64,000 bases of DNA from Hypericum androsaemum (GCA_963995505.1 OZ023187.1:1371501-1435500), one strand, 5' to 3'. Shown: positions 31,673 to 43,380, counted from the stretch's first letter. The notes: generated by a model not told the origin, from the sequence alone. Numbers and translations are program-made.

Positions 31673-34277
31673 CTGATCAACAAAATGATAGCAACAAGTA
31701 AATGTTAGACATCCAACAGGTTCTTGTAAGTTGAATCTCCTGTCTTAATATTGACATGTTTTGTGTTCCATGGGAAAAGAAATCGCGAACCTCAGATATC
31801 GCACATCTTATCTCGCAGATCATTGGGCAGCCTTCTGGACAACGATACACTGGAAGCATTGGGTCTCGTTCTTCCTCACAAACGTGGCAGGGGAACTTGT
31901 CTGTGTAATTCTCCTCCACGTAGAAATCTTCAAGTACCAGCGGGTGAACATGACATGGATGTTTAATATCACATGGCAATGGACCGCAAGAAAGATGAAG
32001 GCTAAATTTACATTCTACGCAACGGAAGGCGCAAGTACTGATTCTGCAAGAGGCAGAACAGATCCGGCAATCTTCCTCGCCATACATATACTCCACAACG
32101 GTAAGAAGATGACGGTCACCTTGGTATTTGATAGATGGGATACAAGTACTAGCACACTTCCTATCAAGTTGGAAACTGCATCCTTTGCAGTGATAGATAC
32201 CAGACTGAGGGGTATCACCCATAGGAAACTCTCTCAAACACAGGCTACAGCTTCTTCTTGATTCTGGAAGTTGACTAGTGCTAATCAGAGTGAGCGGGTG
32301 TTGTGGATGAAGTGGATGTCGCATCTCAAATGGAAGTTCGGCACAATCTTTATGAAAATGACATTTGCACTGCCTGCAATAATAATACATAACCCCTGAA
32401 CTATATCCTCCGCACAAGAGGCAATAGTATGCATCTTTTTCCAAGTTGTCGATAAGTGACAACTGATGCCAATGGTGGACGCTGGTGAAAGTTCTGTCGT
32501 TATTCAGCTTACTCTTGGGCTGGAAAAAACATCCCATGCATAGTTTGAAGCCTCTCTCCATAGAGCGGAAAGCCAATCCAGAGTTACTATCTTTCTGGCA
32601 CAACATGCACTTGAATGATGGAGTTGTGAGGAAAACCAAAGTGCAATACAAGTAGTGGTGGTCAATCTTGAGGGGCAAGATATCCAAACAAGAGTTGTGG
32701 ACGTGGAAGTCGCACTTGCTGCAGAAATAAGAAGGTTCCAAACAGAGGATTCCACATATCCTGCAAGAAGTTGTTGAAACACTTGCACCTTGTGAGGGTT
32801 GCAAAGGATGCCAGTGGCAGAAGTGTTGGATCCACTCATCTCCACCTTGGGAGACAGTTGCAGAGAGCTGGGCGCACTCGAAGCCGACATAGAAGTCACA
32901 TTGGCCACAGTAGTAAGCATGAGTGGAGCAATGCGTGAAACATGCATTGCAATTGAAGGTGGCCAATAATTTCAAGATGAGAGAGCAAGGGTGCTTAGGA
33001 TGTTCTATCCATACCGAGGATGGAGTTACCTGCATCGACAGAGCTTCCAGAAAAGCACAAGACACACAATAGCAACGTTTGCTTGAAGTTATATGGAAGA
33101 GGAATCCAAATCGATTAGAAGAGCATTTAGAACAATATCCATATCCATCATCTCTGAACAAAACTGAGGGCTCATCTCGGATAGAGAGGATTTGAGGTAA
33201 AACATCAAGACAAGGCTTGTGAAGAAAGACGTCACACTCTCTGCAACCATAGGTCAAACCTGAAGGGAGACTTCTGCAAACAAAGCATTGAAGCTTCCTA
33301 TTCAGGATAATGTCCCTTGTGGTTCTCTGAATTGGGCCCTTGAAGAGTTGTAAGGGATGTTGATGACAGAAATGGAGAATAATATCCTTTGCCTGATCAC
33401 CACCTTTGGTACTTGCTTCTGAAAAGATTGCACACTTGACATCCATTTGGAACCTACATTTGAGGCACTTGTAGGCGAAACCACGACGTGGTGTTTTGCT
33501 TAAACAAATGTTGCAATTTATGTTATCAGCAAGTGTGAGGAAAAGGGGACATGGATGGCAACGATGCTGGATCTCCCGTGGTAAACCCATACAAGTTTTG
33601 TGAATGTAAAATCGACATTGCTTACAAGCACCATAAGCCTGACCTGCAATTCTTTCGCGGCATAGACGGCACTTTTGTGAATCCTTGGCCTCCTCCGCCT
33701 CTTCAAAAAGCTCTAGAGGATGGTGGTGAGACAAGTCAAGGGTTTTGTTTCCTTTGTCATCAGCACCAATTGGCAAGAACCTGGCACAGCCTACATCCAT
33801 GGTGAAGTCGCACTCTTCACAATGATAACCAAAACCAAGTTTCAAGAGAGTGGGACAAGCATCACATCCCCTGTACTTTGGTGAGGATTTGAGGAAGAGA
33901 GGACATCGGTGAAAGAAATGCCGAATCTTCCGTGGCGCATTTGCACAAGACTCATCAAGGTAGTATCCACAAGATGTGCAGCCATAGTACTTTCCTGATA
34001 TAAGCTTGCGGCATCCTTCGCACCGTAGCTTTGTCTCTGCATCTTCCTCCTCTGGATAAATAAGCATCAAAGGATGACGGGGATGAGAGAAGTGCAGGAG
34101 CATGTGTCCTTCCTCTTCAAAACTGCTGGTCTGTAACTTCTTGCCAGATGCAACATAGATTTCGAACTGGCATGCTTCGCATCGATAGGATGACCTCATC
34201 CATCGTCCTCCTTCAAGCTCCCTGAGGAAGAGCGGGCAAGGGTGAAAGGCATGCTCGATCCTTTGTGGCATCTCCAT
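30674..34277 (-). CDS. DC1 gene 3, intact two-exon zinc-finger protein
   Basis: Exon 1 is 34277-31791 (829 codons); the intron is 31790-31673 (118 bp, GAG|GTT donor, CAG acceptor); exon 2 is 31672-30674 (332 codons plus stop). The product is about 1,161 residues. Exon 1 has about 13 DC1 motifs (paired CxxC with His), which bind zinc in this family; roles in hormone and stress signalling are reported for some relatives. Exon 2 is the C-terminal domain with a charged coiled-coil-like region. No signal peptide or membrane segment is visible. Compared with gene 1 the protein lacks the first DC1 motif: the leader and first codons (MEM) run straight into PQRIEHAFHPCPLF. The only full-length, unbroken member of the array here. 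The last ~15 codons are uncertain because a conserved CCAG|GTT site may splice. Confidence 0.85.
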
Positions 34278-34784
34278 CTTCTTCTCTACGCCAACAGCTA
34301 CCTCCCGTTGACTTTTTGTGAATGGTACTGGTGGTGCATCCGGAGGAAGCTGTTGCTTATAGAATATGTACTCATTCCTAAACCCAAAAGAATAAGGCTA
34401 GTTGGGTTACCCTTAAAAAAAGACTAGTTGGGTAATAAATATATTATGTGACTGATGCATCTAGAGATGGAGTATGTTATAGAAATATATTCATGATAAC
34501 CTAAGATTAGTTGGTTTAATTAAAATACTATATCGTTGACTAGAGGGTGCGAGATGTAAAGATAGTGGGAAAGATGAAAGATCTTGTAGCCTTTTTTATC
34601 TCATCAATGTCTAACAGCATTTGCGGTAAATCTGTGAATTAACATAAGTATATTTTTATATTAGGAAAGCTCAAATTTATACTTCATACCAGTATATTTC
34701 ATTTGAATCGTAAATAAAGCATCAGATCAATCTGTTTTGGTATCATGTTAGAATATCCATGTGAACCTTGTCGGCTCTTCCTCA
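34278..34784. other. Gene 3 upstream region
   Basis: The first ~70 bases match the gene 1 leader. A CTATAAGC word about 80 bases upstream of the ATG (near 34357, minus strand) could be a TATA box. The remainder is AT-rich without genes. Confidence 0.35.
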
Positions 34785-34900
34785 TTTCCTTTTTTTGTTG
34801 CTCCATTGTCGGCTCTTCCTCTAATCTTGAAAGCACCTCGTGTTCTCTGTGTAGTTTGTCCTGGATTGTTTTTGCTTCAACTATTTAGTCAGCCAGAAAC
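34785..34900 (-). pseudogene. Relic of DC1-gene second exon (coiled-coil part)
   Basis: On the minus strand this reads IQDKLHREHEVLSRLEEEP, matching the coiled-coil part of exon 2 (gene 4: ISDRLNREHERRREEELLREL). Only this block remains, sitting between the start of gene 3 and the end of gene 4. It is a leftover of another duplicated copy. Confidence 0.55.
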
Positions 34901-34963
34901 TTCAACCATTAGGATACTTGCAGTCTAAAAAATAACCATTTAGTACATAATCAAAGAATTCTC

Positions 34964-35980
34964 TTATGGTTTAGGACATAATTGGGAAGGCTCCAACCTG
35001 GACTCAGATGCATCCCTTAGCTGATCTCTGCGCTCCAGAATAGGAGAAATAGCAGGCTTCCATTTGATTAGTAAAGCATCCGCGTACTCCTTCCTGAGGC
35101 TCTTCATTCCGGTGCCTGCATACTTGTGGTGACGATCCTCTTCCTCTATGATCTTTGCCTTCTGCTTTCTTGTGTCTTGTAGCTCTCTTAGAAGCTCTTC
35201 TTCCCTTCTCCGCTCATGTTCCCTGTTTAGTCGATCGGAAATGCCATCCACGATTGCTTTTGCTCTGATGAGAAAGTGGGCTTGCCAGAGATGCTTAATC
35301 TCGTCAACAATGAAGCCGACCTCGAATCCGGGTAGTTCTACTAATTTGAGCAGAGTCAGCCATTGTCGAACCTTTACACTTGTGATCTCCACCACCTTCG
35401 TCGTGCGCATGTCGTGTAGAATAGCACAATATATGAAAAGAAAGAATGATCTGAACTCCAAGCTTCTGCTGGAAGCTATACCAAGGATGTCGGATTTGCC
35501 GAAGAGCTCTTGATATATTGGTATTAGTGTTTGAGGTAGTGAGTACTCTCCTACTCTTGCAGATCCGGCATGCTGCAAGATGAACTCGGGAATTCCGCCA
35601 CTGTCCAAAGTAAGCGGAATGCAGCCCAACTGGCTTGAGAAGTGACCATAGGCCTTCTTAGAAAATGAATAGCTATTCTTATCTTCGTCTTCATTTGCTC
35701 TTTCTAGTTTCCTGTCTTGGCTCTTGAGAATTTCTCTTTCCCAAAGTGTAATGAAGACGTCTAGTAACGTTTTGTCACCTCCACGAACAGAGTCCTTCAT
35801 AGTTCTGATTAAGGAAGTTACCTCGAGGTTACCTCCTTCATCTGATGCACTCCCGATTCTTGAAAGTTGCAGCATGTTCTTTGAAAATTCATCTTTGGTT
35901 ATCACCTTGCTTGGCACGTTCAGGAATGTAGTTCTCAATTCCACATCTCCGCCATGAGTGCCTAAGAGCTTTGGCATAAC
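34964..35980 (-). CDS. Gene 4 second exon, still open
   Basis: A 337-codon frame without lesions, in contrast to the rest of gene 4: GTHGGDVELRTTFLNVPSKV, SFSKKAYGHFSSQLGCIPLT, GIPEFILQHAG, DMRTTKVVEITSVKVRQWLT, PGFEVGFIVDEIKHLWQAHF, RLNREHERRREEELLREL and ALLIKWKPAISPILE. It either decayed later or is preserved by chance. Its last residues (SRLEPSQLCPKP) differ from genes 1 and 3 after the CCAG|GTT site. Confidence 0.7.
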   Translation of the reverse strand, partial: VMPKLLGTHGGDVELRTTFLNVPSKVITKDEFSKNMLQLSRIGSASDEGGNLEVTSLIRTMKDSVRGGDKTLLDVFITLWEREILKSQDRKLERANEDEDKNSYSFSKKAYGHFSSQLGCIPLTLDSGGIPEFILQHAGSARVGEYSLPQTLIPIYQELFGKSDILGIASSRSLEFRSFFLFIYCAILHDMRTTKVVEITSVKVRQWLTLLKLVELPGFEVGFIVDEIKHLWQAHFLIRAKAIVDGISDRLNREHERRREEELLRELQDTRKQKAKIIEEEDRHHKYAGTGMKSLRKEYADALLIKWKPAISPILERRDQLRDASESRLEPSQLCPKP

Positions 35981-36070
35981 CTAATCAGCAGCAACAAGCC
36001 AAAAGAAAATCACACAAGCTGCAGTTATGGTTCATGTTCAAAATAAGAAAATCGAAAGAATATTGCAAAC

Positions 36071-36420
36071 CTCAGATATCGCGCATCTTATCTCGCATAT
36101 CATTGGACAGTCTTCTGCACAACGATACACAGGCAGCATTGGATCTCGTACTTCTTCACAAATATGGTAGGGAAACTTATCTATGTAATTCTCCTCCACG
36201 TAGAAATCTTCAAGTACGAGTGGGTGAACATGACATGGATGTTTAATATCGCACGGCATTGGACCGCACCAAAGATGGAGACTAGATTTACATTCTGCGC
36301 AACGGAAGGCAGTAGCGTTTTTGCAGGGGGTGGAACAGACTCGACAAACATCCTGATCGTAGACATATTCCACAACAGTAAGAAGATGAGGGTGACCTTG
36401 GTATTTGATAGACGGGATAC
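36071..36420 (-). pseudogene. Gene 4 exon 1, end fragment
   Basis: Encodes EYVYDQDVCRVCSTPCKNAT, CAECKSSLHLWCGPMPCDI, DFYVEENYIDKFPYHICEE and CAISE, then the GAG|GTT donor. HVC has become HIC, keeping the Cys. Interrupted on the right by copia-3. Confidence 0.85.
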
Positions 36421-36661
36421 TGAATAGACTGTATATTTCTTGGATATATTACTCAGTACATCGTATGGGGATTTATACAGGTATGTACATAACTGCAAGG
36501 CTACAAATCAGGAAGGAAACAATTGGTTGTTATGTTGATTGAGGAGAATCCGGCTGCTGTGATCAATGGAGGAAATCACGGAGTGCAGGTACAGATTTGG
36601 TTAGCAGCGGTGATCTCGTACAACTGGCAGAATCAGGACTGATTAGGTACGTCCTCTATTA
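36421..36661 (-). repeat. Copia-3 3' LTR
   Basis: 241 bp, TGAATAG...CTATTA on the plus strand, with a purine tract (GCGAGGAGG on the minus strand) directly to the right. The TG/TA ends depart from the usual TG/CA. Confidence 0.85.
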
Positions 36662-37864
36662 CCTCCTCGCAAGCGAAGCGTGGCCCATGGTGAGCCTGGA
36701 ACTAAGCTCCTCGAATCTGTTACGTGCTAAAGGCTTGGTGAGGATGTCCGCTATTTGGTCTTTGGTAGATATGTATTGCACACGAAGCTTCTTTGCGGCC
36801 ACTTGTTCTCTTACAAAATGGAAGTCAATCTCCATGTGCTTGGAGCGACTATGAAACACCGGGTTCGCTGAGAGATATGTGGCTCCAAGATTGTCACACC
36901 AAAAAATTGGTGGGGTGTGACTTGGTTGGCAGATTTCAGTCATCAGAGATTGTATCCACATAACTTCTGAGGCGGCAGTGGCTAAGGCGCGATATTCAGC
37001 TTCAGTGGATGATCGTGAGACAACGCGTTATTTTCTAGAGGACCAAGAGATGAGGTTTGGACCGAGGAACACGCCGAAGCCTGTTGTGGAACGCCGATCA
37101 ACAGGGTAGCCTGCCCAATCTGCGTCACTGTATACGGATAATATCAGGTTGCAACTGGGCTTGATATGTAGACCATAAGTAGATGTGCCTTGCAGGTACC
37201 TGAGGATCCGTTTGACAGCCACCCAATGTTCGGAAGCTGGGGAATGCATGAATTGAGCTGCCCGGTTGACGGCAAATGCAATCTCGGGTCTCGTAATGCC
37301 CAGGTATTGGAGACAGCCGATAATTTGGAGGTAGATGGCAGGGTCACACTCGGTTGTTATCTGGGTGGCCGTTGTGGTTGCTGGGGTTGCCAAGGCTTTG
37401 CAATCGGCCATGTTGGCCTTCTTGAGCACGTCTCTGATATATTTATGCTGAGATAAAAAAGACCAATAGCTGTACGTTAAGCTTCGATACCCAGAAAGAA
37501 GGCCAAATCACCCAAGTCTTTGACTGTAAATTGTTGATGCAAGTAGGAGACCAGCTTGCTTAGCACTGCCGGATGAGATCCTGTGACAAGTATGTCATCA
37601 ACATAGATTAGTGCAAAAATCCGAACTGGACCATGGCTGAGATAGAATAATGATGTGTTTGTTTTGGACCCGCGGAACCCAAATTGGCATAATGCATTTT
37701 TTTAGACAGCTGAACCAGGCACGAGGGGCTTGTTTCAAGCCGTAAAGAGACCTCCGTAGTTTGCACACATAATGAGGATACTGCGGGTGTATGAACCTGG
37801 GCGGCTGCTCCATGTAAACTGCTTCTGTCAGATGCCCATGTAAGAATGCGTTCGATACGTCCAA
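36659..37864 (-). pseudogene. Copia-3 reverse transcriptase end and RNase H
   Basis: 37598-37864 reads [20 protein letters not shown] and [15 protein letters not shown]. The catalytic YVDDILVTG follows near 37580-37605 in another frame. 37028-37429 holds DADWAGYPVDRRSTTGFG, and 36659-36961 holds the end of RNase H (LGATYLSANPVFHSRSKHME). Stops replace a Gln after SSRK and end the upstream frame after SLAIS. Confidence 0.8.
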
Positions 37865-37882
37865 TTGACGGACTGGCCAGCC

Positions 37883-40687
37883 TTAAGAGATGGCAAGTGA
37901 GAGGATTAAGTGAATTGTTACTGGCTTGATGACAGGGCTGAATGTGTCCTGATAGTCGATGCCAGGACGTTGTTGAAAACCTTTGGCGACAAGTCGTGCC
38001 TTGTACCTGGCAATGGACCCGTCGGAGTGTTGTTTGATGCGAAAAACCCACTTGTTCCCGAGTACATTCACCGCTTGATGTCGAGGTACAAGAACCCACG
38101 TGTTGTTGCGAATTAAAGCATTGAACTCTTCGGCCATCGCAGTTCTCCAGTGAGAATGTTTAACTGCTTGTGTGAAACAGGTTGGAACTTCCTCCGGGAC
38201 TATGGTGATGAAAGCCGTTGGGTTGGTCTTGGATTGAGACCATGTCACCATTTGGTGAGTACGACCAGGTAGAGGTGGCTGAGCCTGGGTTGCCGGCGGG
38301 GCTGGCAGGGCCACATGTGGCAATTCAGGTGATTGGATCACTGTGGCAGGTTGAGACGGCACGGGGGGTCGACGACTATACACCTGTGTAATTGGCGGTG
38401 GCTGTCGTGTTGGAAAATTGGGCTGAACAGGCCCATTTGATGGAGGTGCCATTCGGAAAATCTGATGGAGTTGGTGAGTTTGGCCCAGTTTGTGAATTGG
38501 GCCCAGCTGCTGGAACACTGTAGCTGTAGAAGAAACCTGATGTGTCAGATTTGATTGGAGAGTCCGTTTCTTGAGCCCGGCTGCCAAAAATTTGGGATCT
38601 GTGAAAGAAAATACAGATTCATCAAATAGCACATGCCGGGATATATGTATTTTGTCAGAGGAGATATCTAGACAGCGGTATCCTTTATATTGTCTGTTGT
38701 ACCCCAAGAACACACACGGGGCAGATCGTGGATCAAGCTTATGCTTTGTAATAGGTCGTAGCCATGGATAGCACAGACATCCGATAACACACAAATTTGT
38801 AATTGATGGTGCATCTTCAAATAATTTTTCATAGGGTGAGATATTATTCAGAAGAGGAGTTGGCAGACGATTAATTAGATAACCCGCTGTATCAAAGATA
38901 AGAGACCAGTAGCATAGGGGAATTGAGGCATGATACAAGATGGCAAGGCCCATTTCCACTATATGGCGATGTTTTCGCTCTGCGCACCCATTTTGTTCGG
39001 GGGTATAAGGACATGAGACCCTTTGAGTGATGCCTGTCTCAGCAAAATACTTTGTCAGTGCTTGAAATTCACCACCCCAGTCGGATTGAAAAGCTTTAAT
39101 GGGCCGACCAAAAAACTTTTCTACTTGAGCCCGAAACTGGACAAAGGTAGCAAACAGATCAGACTTCCGCTTTAGAAAATAAAGCCATACATACTTGCTG
39201 TAGTGGTCATAGAAAACTGCGTAATAACGAAAGCCGTCAATAGATTGAACAGGAGATGGACCCCATAAATCACTACAAATCAAGTCCAGAGGGCCTGATG
39301 CCTGAAATGTTGAAATAGGAAACGGGAGTTTGTGAATCTTCCCAACACTACAACCGTAACATAGAGACGGTAAAGTTTTATTCGAAAAGGAAATTGACTG
39401 CGATCTGAGAGCAGCTTTGACAGCATGGAGATTGGCATGACCCAAACATTGATGCCAGACTTGGAGGGATGGAGCGGCAACAGCAAGATGAGCACGAGGG
39501 TGAACGACGGATGGAAGAGGGTAGAGTCCATCTTTACTCTGGCCTTGGTATAGAATTTGCCTTGTAACCTGATCTTTGACAAAGAAATGATTACCAACAA
39601 ATTCCACAATAATGTTGTTGTCCCGTGTGAGGGCGCTCAAAGATATCAGATTAGTACGAGCGTGTAGAACACATAACACATTGGACAAGGTGACAGATGA
39701 TTTTGGTAGAGGAAATGACATGGATCCAGTGTGAGATATAGGAAGTGTGTTGCCATTACCAAAAGTAACTTCTTCAAGACCGTTATATTCAGAGTGCAGC
39801 TGAAGATTCGTCAGGTTAGAGGTGAGATGGTGGGTGGTTCCCGAGTCGAGCACCCACGGGGAGGCCTGGCCTTGTGGTGAGGTGGTGTGATGGGCCCTCG
39901 GTTGGGTGGGCCTGGATGGGCCGGATCTTCTTGCCGAACTGCAATCCCGTACTAGATGACGATAACCTGAACAATTAAAACATTGAACGTCATTGTCTTC
40001 TTGGGCAGAATAAGACCCACTGCTTGCATAGGATTTTCGTTGGTGTCCAGAATCGTAGGAGTGTCCTTGTTGAACCTGTCCACCATAAAAATTATTTTGA
40101 TTATAATTGGGTCCTCGTCCTCCACGCCCAGAACGTCCTCCTCCTCTTGGGCCATTTTTGCCTCCGCGTCCTCCCCTTCCTCGAGCAGCATAGTGAGCGG
40201 AGGGAACCAGGGACACGGGTTGTGCGACTGTCAGACAGTTGAGATTCATCTCTTCTATTTTGAGCAGCCCATGGAGCTCCTCTAGGGGAATCGCCTCACC
40301 CCTGGCTTCGATATTTCGGACAAAGGGACGATAGGTTTCATCGAGCCCAAATAGTACCTTTTGAACGATGTCGTCATTCGAGATCGGTTGGCCCAGCGCA
40401 GTGAGCTGGTCCATGATGCTCTTAGTGCGGAGAAGGTATGCATCTATGTTGTCAGACCCCTTTGTAAGTGCGCCTTTAGACATAACATATGAGCGCGAGA
40501 GCCAGTACCGTACGCCTTGAAAAGACGGTCCCAGACCTCTTTGGCGGTGTTGCATCCGACTACTTGCGGCAAGACGGAGCTTGACAGAGACTGATTCAAG
40601 AACGCCACAACCTTCTTGTCGCTCTTGAACCATTTGGGGTACTCCAGATTGGGAGTCGGTGGTGCGTCGGCGGTTGTTCCGGGGCAA
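37883..40687 (-). pseudogene. Copia-3 gag-protease-integrase frame, nearly intact
   Basis: The 934-codon frame covers gag ([20 protein letters not shown]), the zinc knuckle ([14 protein letters not shown]), the protease site ([15 protein letters not shown]), the integrase leader ([17 protein letters not shown]) and core ([39 protein letters not shown]), and the start of reverse transcriptase ([20 protein letters not shown]). A frame change separates the first ~30 gag residues (SSNYLLWKAQVEPVL, near 40750-40800). A single stop after SLAIS ends it just before the rest of reverse transcriptase. Confidence 0.85.
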
Positions 40688-40872
40688 AACTTCTCTAGTT
40701 CTGGTGTGCTTCCATCTACATGACCGAACAGATCATTACTTCATAGGACAGGCTCGACTTGAGCTTTCCACAACAGGTAATTGCTAGAGGTAAGTTTCTC
40801 GCTGATTTGGGCGAGTTGGTTGTTGGTTTCGGGGGGGGGGGGGTGTGGGAATTGTTTCTCTTTAGAGCCGAG

Positions 40873-41069
40873 TATGGGGATTTATACAGGTATGTACATA
40901 ACCGCAAGGCTACAAATCAAAAGGAAACAATTGGTTGTTATGTTGATTGAGGAGAATCCGGCTGCTGTGATCAATGGAGGAAATCACGGAGTGCAGGTAC
41001 AGATTTGGTTAGCAGCGGCGATCTCGTATAGCTGGCAGAATCAGGACTGATTAGGTACGTCCTCTATTA
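40873..41069 (-). repeat. Copia-3 5' LTR, truncated
   Basis: Matches 36465-36661 closely from TATGGGGATTTATACAGG to CCTCTATTA. Left of 40873 the LTR tail and primer site are replaced by unrelated sequence that includes a run of 13 G. Confidence 0.8.
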
Positions 41070-41548
41070 GATACAAGTCACGCACTTTCGATCAAGTTGG
41101 AAACTGCATTCTTTGCAGTGATAGATACCAAACTGATGGTTATCAGGTGCGGAAAATTCTCTCAGGCATAGACTACAACTTCTTCTTGATTCTGGAAGTT
41201 GATTAGTGCTAATCAGAGAAACAGGGTGTCGTTGATGAAGCAGATGTTGCATCTCGAATGGCAGTTCGACACAATCTTTGTGAAAATAAATTTCGCATTG
41301 CCTGCAATGATAGTACATAACCCCCGGATTGTATCCTCCGCACAAGAGGCAATAATAGGCTTCTTTCTCCAATTTGTCCATCAGTGACAATTGATGCCAG
41401 TGGTGGATGCTCGTGAATGTCCCGTCATCATTCAGTTTATTCTCCTTCTGAAAGACACATTCGGTGCAGAATTTGCTGCCTCTCTCGATAGAGAAAAAGT
41501 CCAAACTAGAGAGAGACTCTCTTTCCGACACAAAGTGCACTTGTATGA
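41070..41548 (-). pseudogene. Gene 4 exon 1, middle fragment
   Basis: Encodes LDFFSIERGSKFCTECVFQK, TSIHHWHQLSLMDKLEKEAY, YCLLCGGYNPGVMYYHCRQC, LPESRRSCSLCLREF and SFQLDRKCV, matching genes 1 and 3 between copia-3 and MULE-C. The frame is open. Confidence 0.85.
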
Positions 41549-41734
41549 GGTTAATTTTCCAAAAGGGGGTTTATTTCCCCGACAATTCCCTGAATGGGGT
41601 TGTCTGGGGTCGAGCCAGAAACCGCTCAGCGGGGAGCGTTTTTTCTTTGCACGAAACCGCTGCCCGGGCAGCGTGTTTATCGAGAAAAAAAATTAGCTGC
41701 AAGGGGGAGAAAATCCAAATAAAAACGCACAATG

Positions 41735-41807
41735 GCTCTTGTTCGGAATCGAACCGAAGACCTCCACAATTTTAAATAAGCACTCTAACCAACCAATCTA
41801 CAATAGC
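41735..41807 (-). other. tRNA-like sequence 1, left arm of MULE-C
   Basis: A 73-base minus-strand sequence with 6 of 7 acceptor pairs (GCTATTG/CAAGAGC), an A-box-like TAGATTGGTTGG, and a perfect T arm TTCGG-TTCGATT-CCGAA. The anticodon stem does not pair, so I assign no amino acid and regard it as a tRNA-derived relic. A diverged copy is at about 43486-43536. Confidence 0.6.
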
Positions 41808-42101
41808 CTATTGACTTATAACTTTGTAATAAATAATATATTACATATATACGATTTCTATGAAATATGTAATATATTAGAGTATTTTTCTTAAAGGGGG
41901 TATATTTTCCTGAAAATACTCTGGGAGGTCGAGCCAAAAAATGCTCAAAATGGAGCAGTTTTGTGTGCCAAAAAATACTCAAAATAGAGCATTTTTGTCC
42001 AAAAACGCTATAGTTCCAGCGTTTTTTGGTTTTCATCAAAAAAAAAAATCCAAAAACGCTCTATTTGGAGATTTTTTGGTTTTCATAAAAAAAAATAGCT
42101 T

Positions 42102-42173
42102 GCTCTTGTTTGGAATCGAACTAAAGACCCCAGTTTTATTAAAGAGCGCTTTAACCAATTGAGCTACGAGAGT
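42102..42173 (-). other. tRNA-like sequence 2, left arm of MULE-C
   Basis: A 72-base minus-strand sequence with a near-consensus A box TAGCTCAATTGG, B box AGTTCGATTCC, and most acceptor pairs (ACTCTCG/CAAGAGC). The anticodon arm is irregular. Partner in the right arm: 43405-43464. Confidence 0.6.
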
Positions 42174-42204
42174 TTATTGACATATGACTTTGTAATAAAT
42201 AATA

Positions 42205-43380
42205 TATATTATATAAATACGGAATCAACCTTTATAAATACATATTTATGTTACACATTATTTATTTCGTAAATACGTATTTATATTACACATTATTTAT
42301 TTCGTAAATACGTATTTATGTTACACATTATTTATTTCGTAAATACGTATTTATGTTACACATTATTTATTTCGTAAATACGTATTTATGCAATACATTA
42401 TTTATTTCGTAAATACGTATTTATGCAATACATTATTTATTTCGTAAATACGTATTTATCCAATACATTATTTATTTCGTAAATACGTATTTATGCAATA
42501 CATTATTTATTTCGTAAATACGTATTTATTTTACACATTATTTATTTCGTAAATACATATTTACATAAAATGTAATATATTAATGTAAATATGTATTTAT
42601 GTATTACATTAATATATTACATTTTATGTAATATATTAATTATTTCATAAATACATATTTACATTAATATATTACATTTTATGTATTACATTAATATATT
42701 AATTTTATGTAATACATAAAATTATTTATTACATAAATACATATTTACATTAAAATATTACATTTTAGGTATTACATTAATATATTAATTTTATGTATTA
42801 CATTAATATGTAATATATTAATTATTTCATAAATACATATTTATGAAATACATATAAATAAATTATTTATTACATAAATATATATTTATGAAATAAATAA
42901 TGTATTACATAAATACACATTAATGAAATAAAATAATCTATTTCATAAATACGCATTTATGAAATAAATAATGTATTGCATAATTAAGTATTTATGAAAT
43001 AAATAATGTATTGCATAAATAGCATTTATGAAATAAATAATGTATTGCTTAAATACGCATTTATGAAATAAATAATGTATTGCATAAATACGCATTTACG
43101 AAGTAAATAATGTATTGCATAAATACGTATTTACGAAATAAATAATGTATTGCATAAATACGTATTTACGAAATAAATAATGTATTGCATAAATACGTAT
43201 TTACGAAATAAATAATGTATTGCATAAATACGTTTTTACGAAATAAATAATATATTGTATAAATACGTATTTACGAAATAAATAATGTGTAACATAAATA
43301 CGTATTTACGAAATAAATAATGTGTAACATAAATATGTATTTATAAAGGTTGATTCCGTATTTATATAATATATATTATT
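42205..43380. repeat. Inverted pair of 35-bp AT-rich tandem arrays
   Basis: The left half has about eight units of CGTAAATACGTATTTATGCA plus ATACATTATTTATTT at a period of 35 bp (starts at 42268, 42303, 42338, 42373 and on). The right half (about 43030-43340) carries the reverse complement units. Between them is further AT-rich, self-complementary DNA. The whole forms a palindrome of about 1.2 kb. Confidence 0.9.

Larger units (their letters stand above)
36421..41069 (-). mobile_element. Ty1/copia element (copia-3) inserted in gene 4
   Basis: The element is 4,649 bp with an exact 5-bp duplication GATAC (36416-36420 and 41070-41074). The 3' LTR is 36421-36661 (241 bp) and the 5' LTR about 40873-41069 (197 bp, missing its last ~44 bp and the primer site). 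Gag-pol lies between them on the minus strand with a 934-codon frame and a few later stops. The small number of lesions suggests a fairly young insertion that can no longer move by itself. Confidence 0.9.

Noticed and set aside
42102..42173. Functional tRNA gene
   Set aside because: The anticodon arm is irregular, the copies are truncated in the other arm, and all lie inside a transposon; called tRNA-like only.
42233..43340. CRISPR-like regularly spaced repeats
   Set aside because: The 35-bp units are contiguous tandem repeats with no unique spacers, lie inside a plant transposon and are mirrored as a palindrome.
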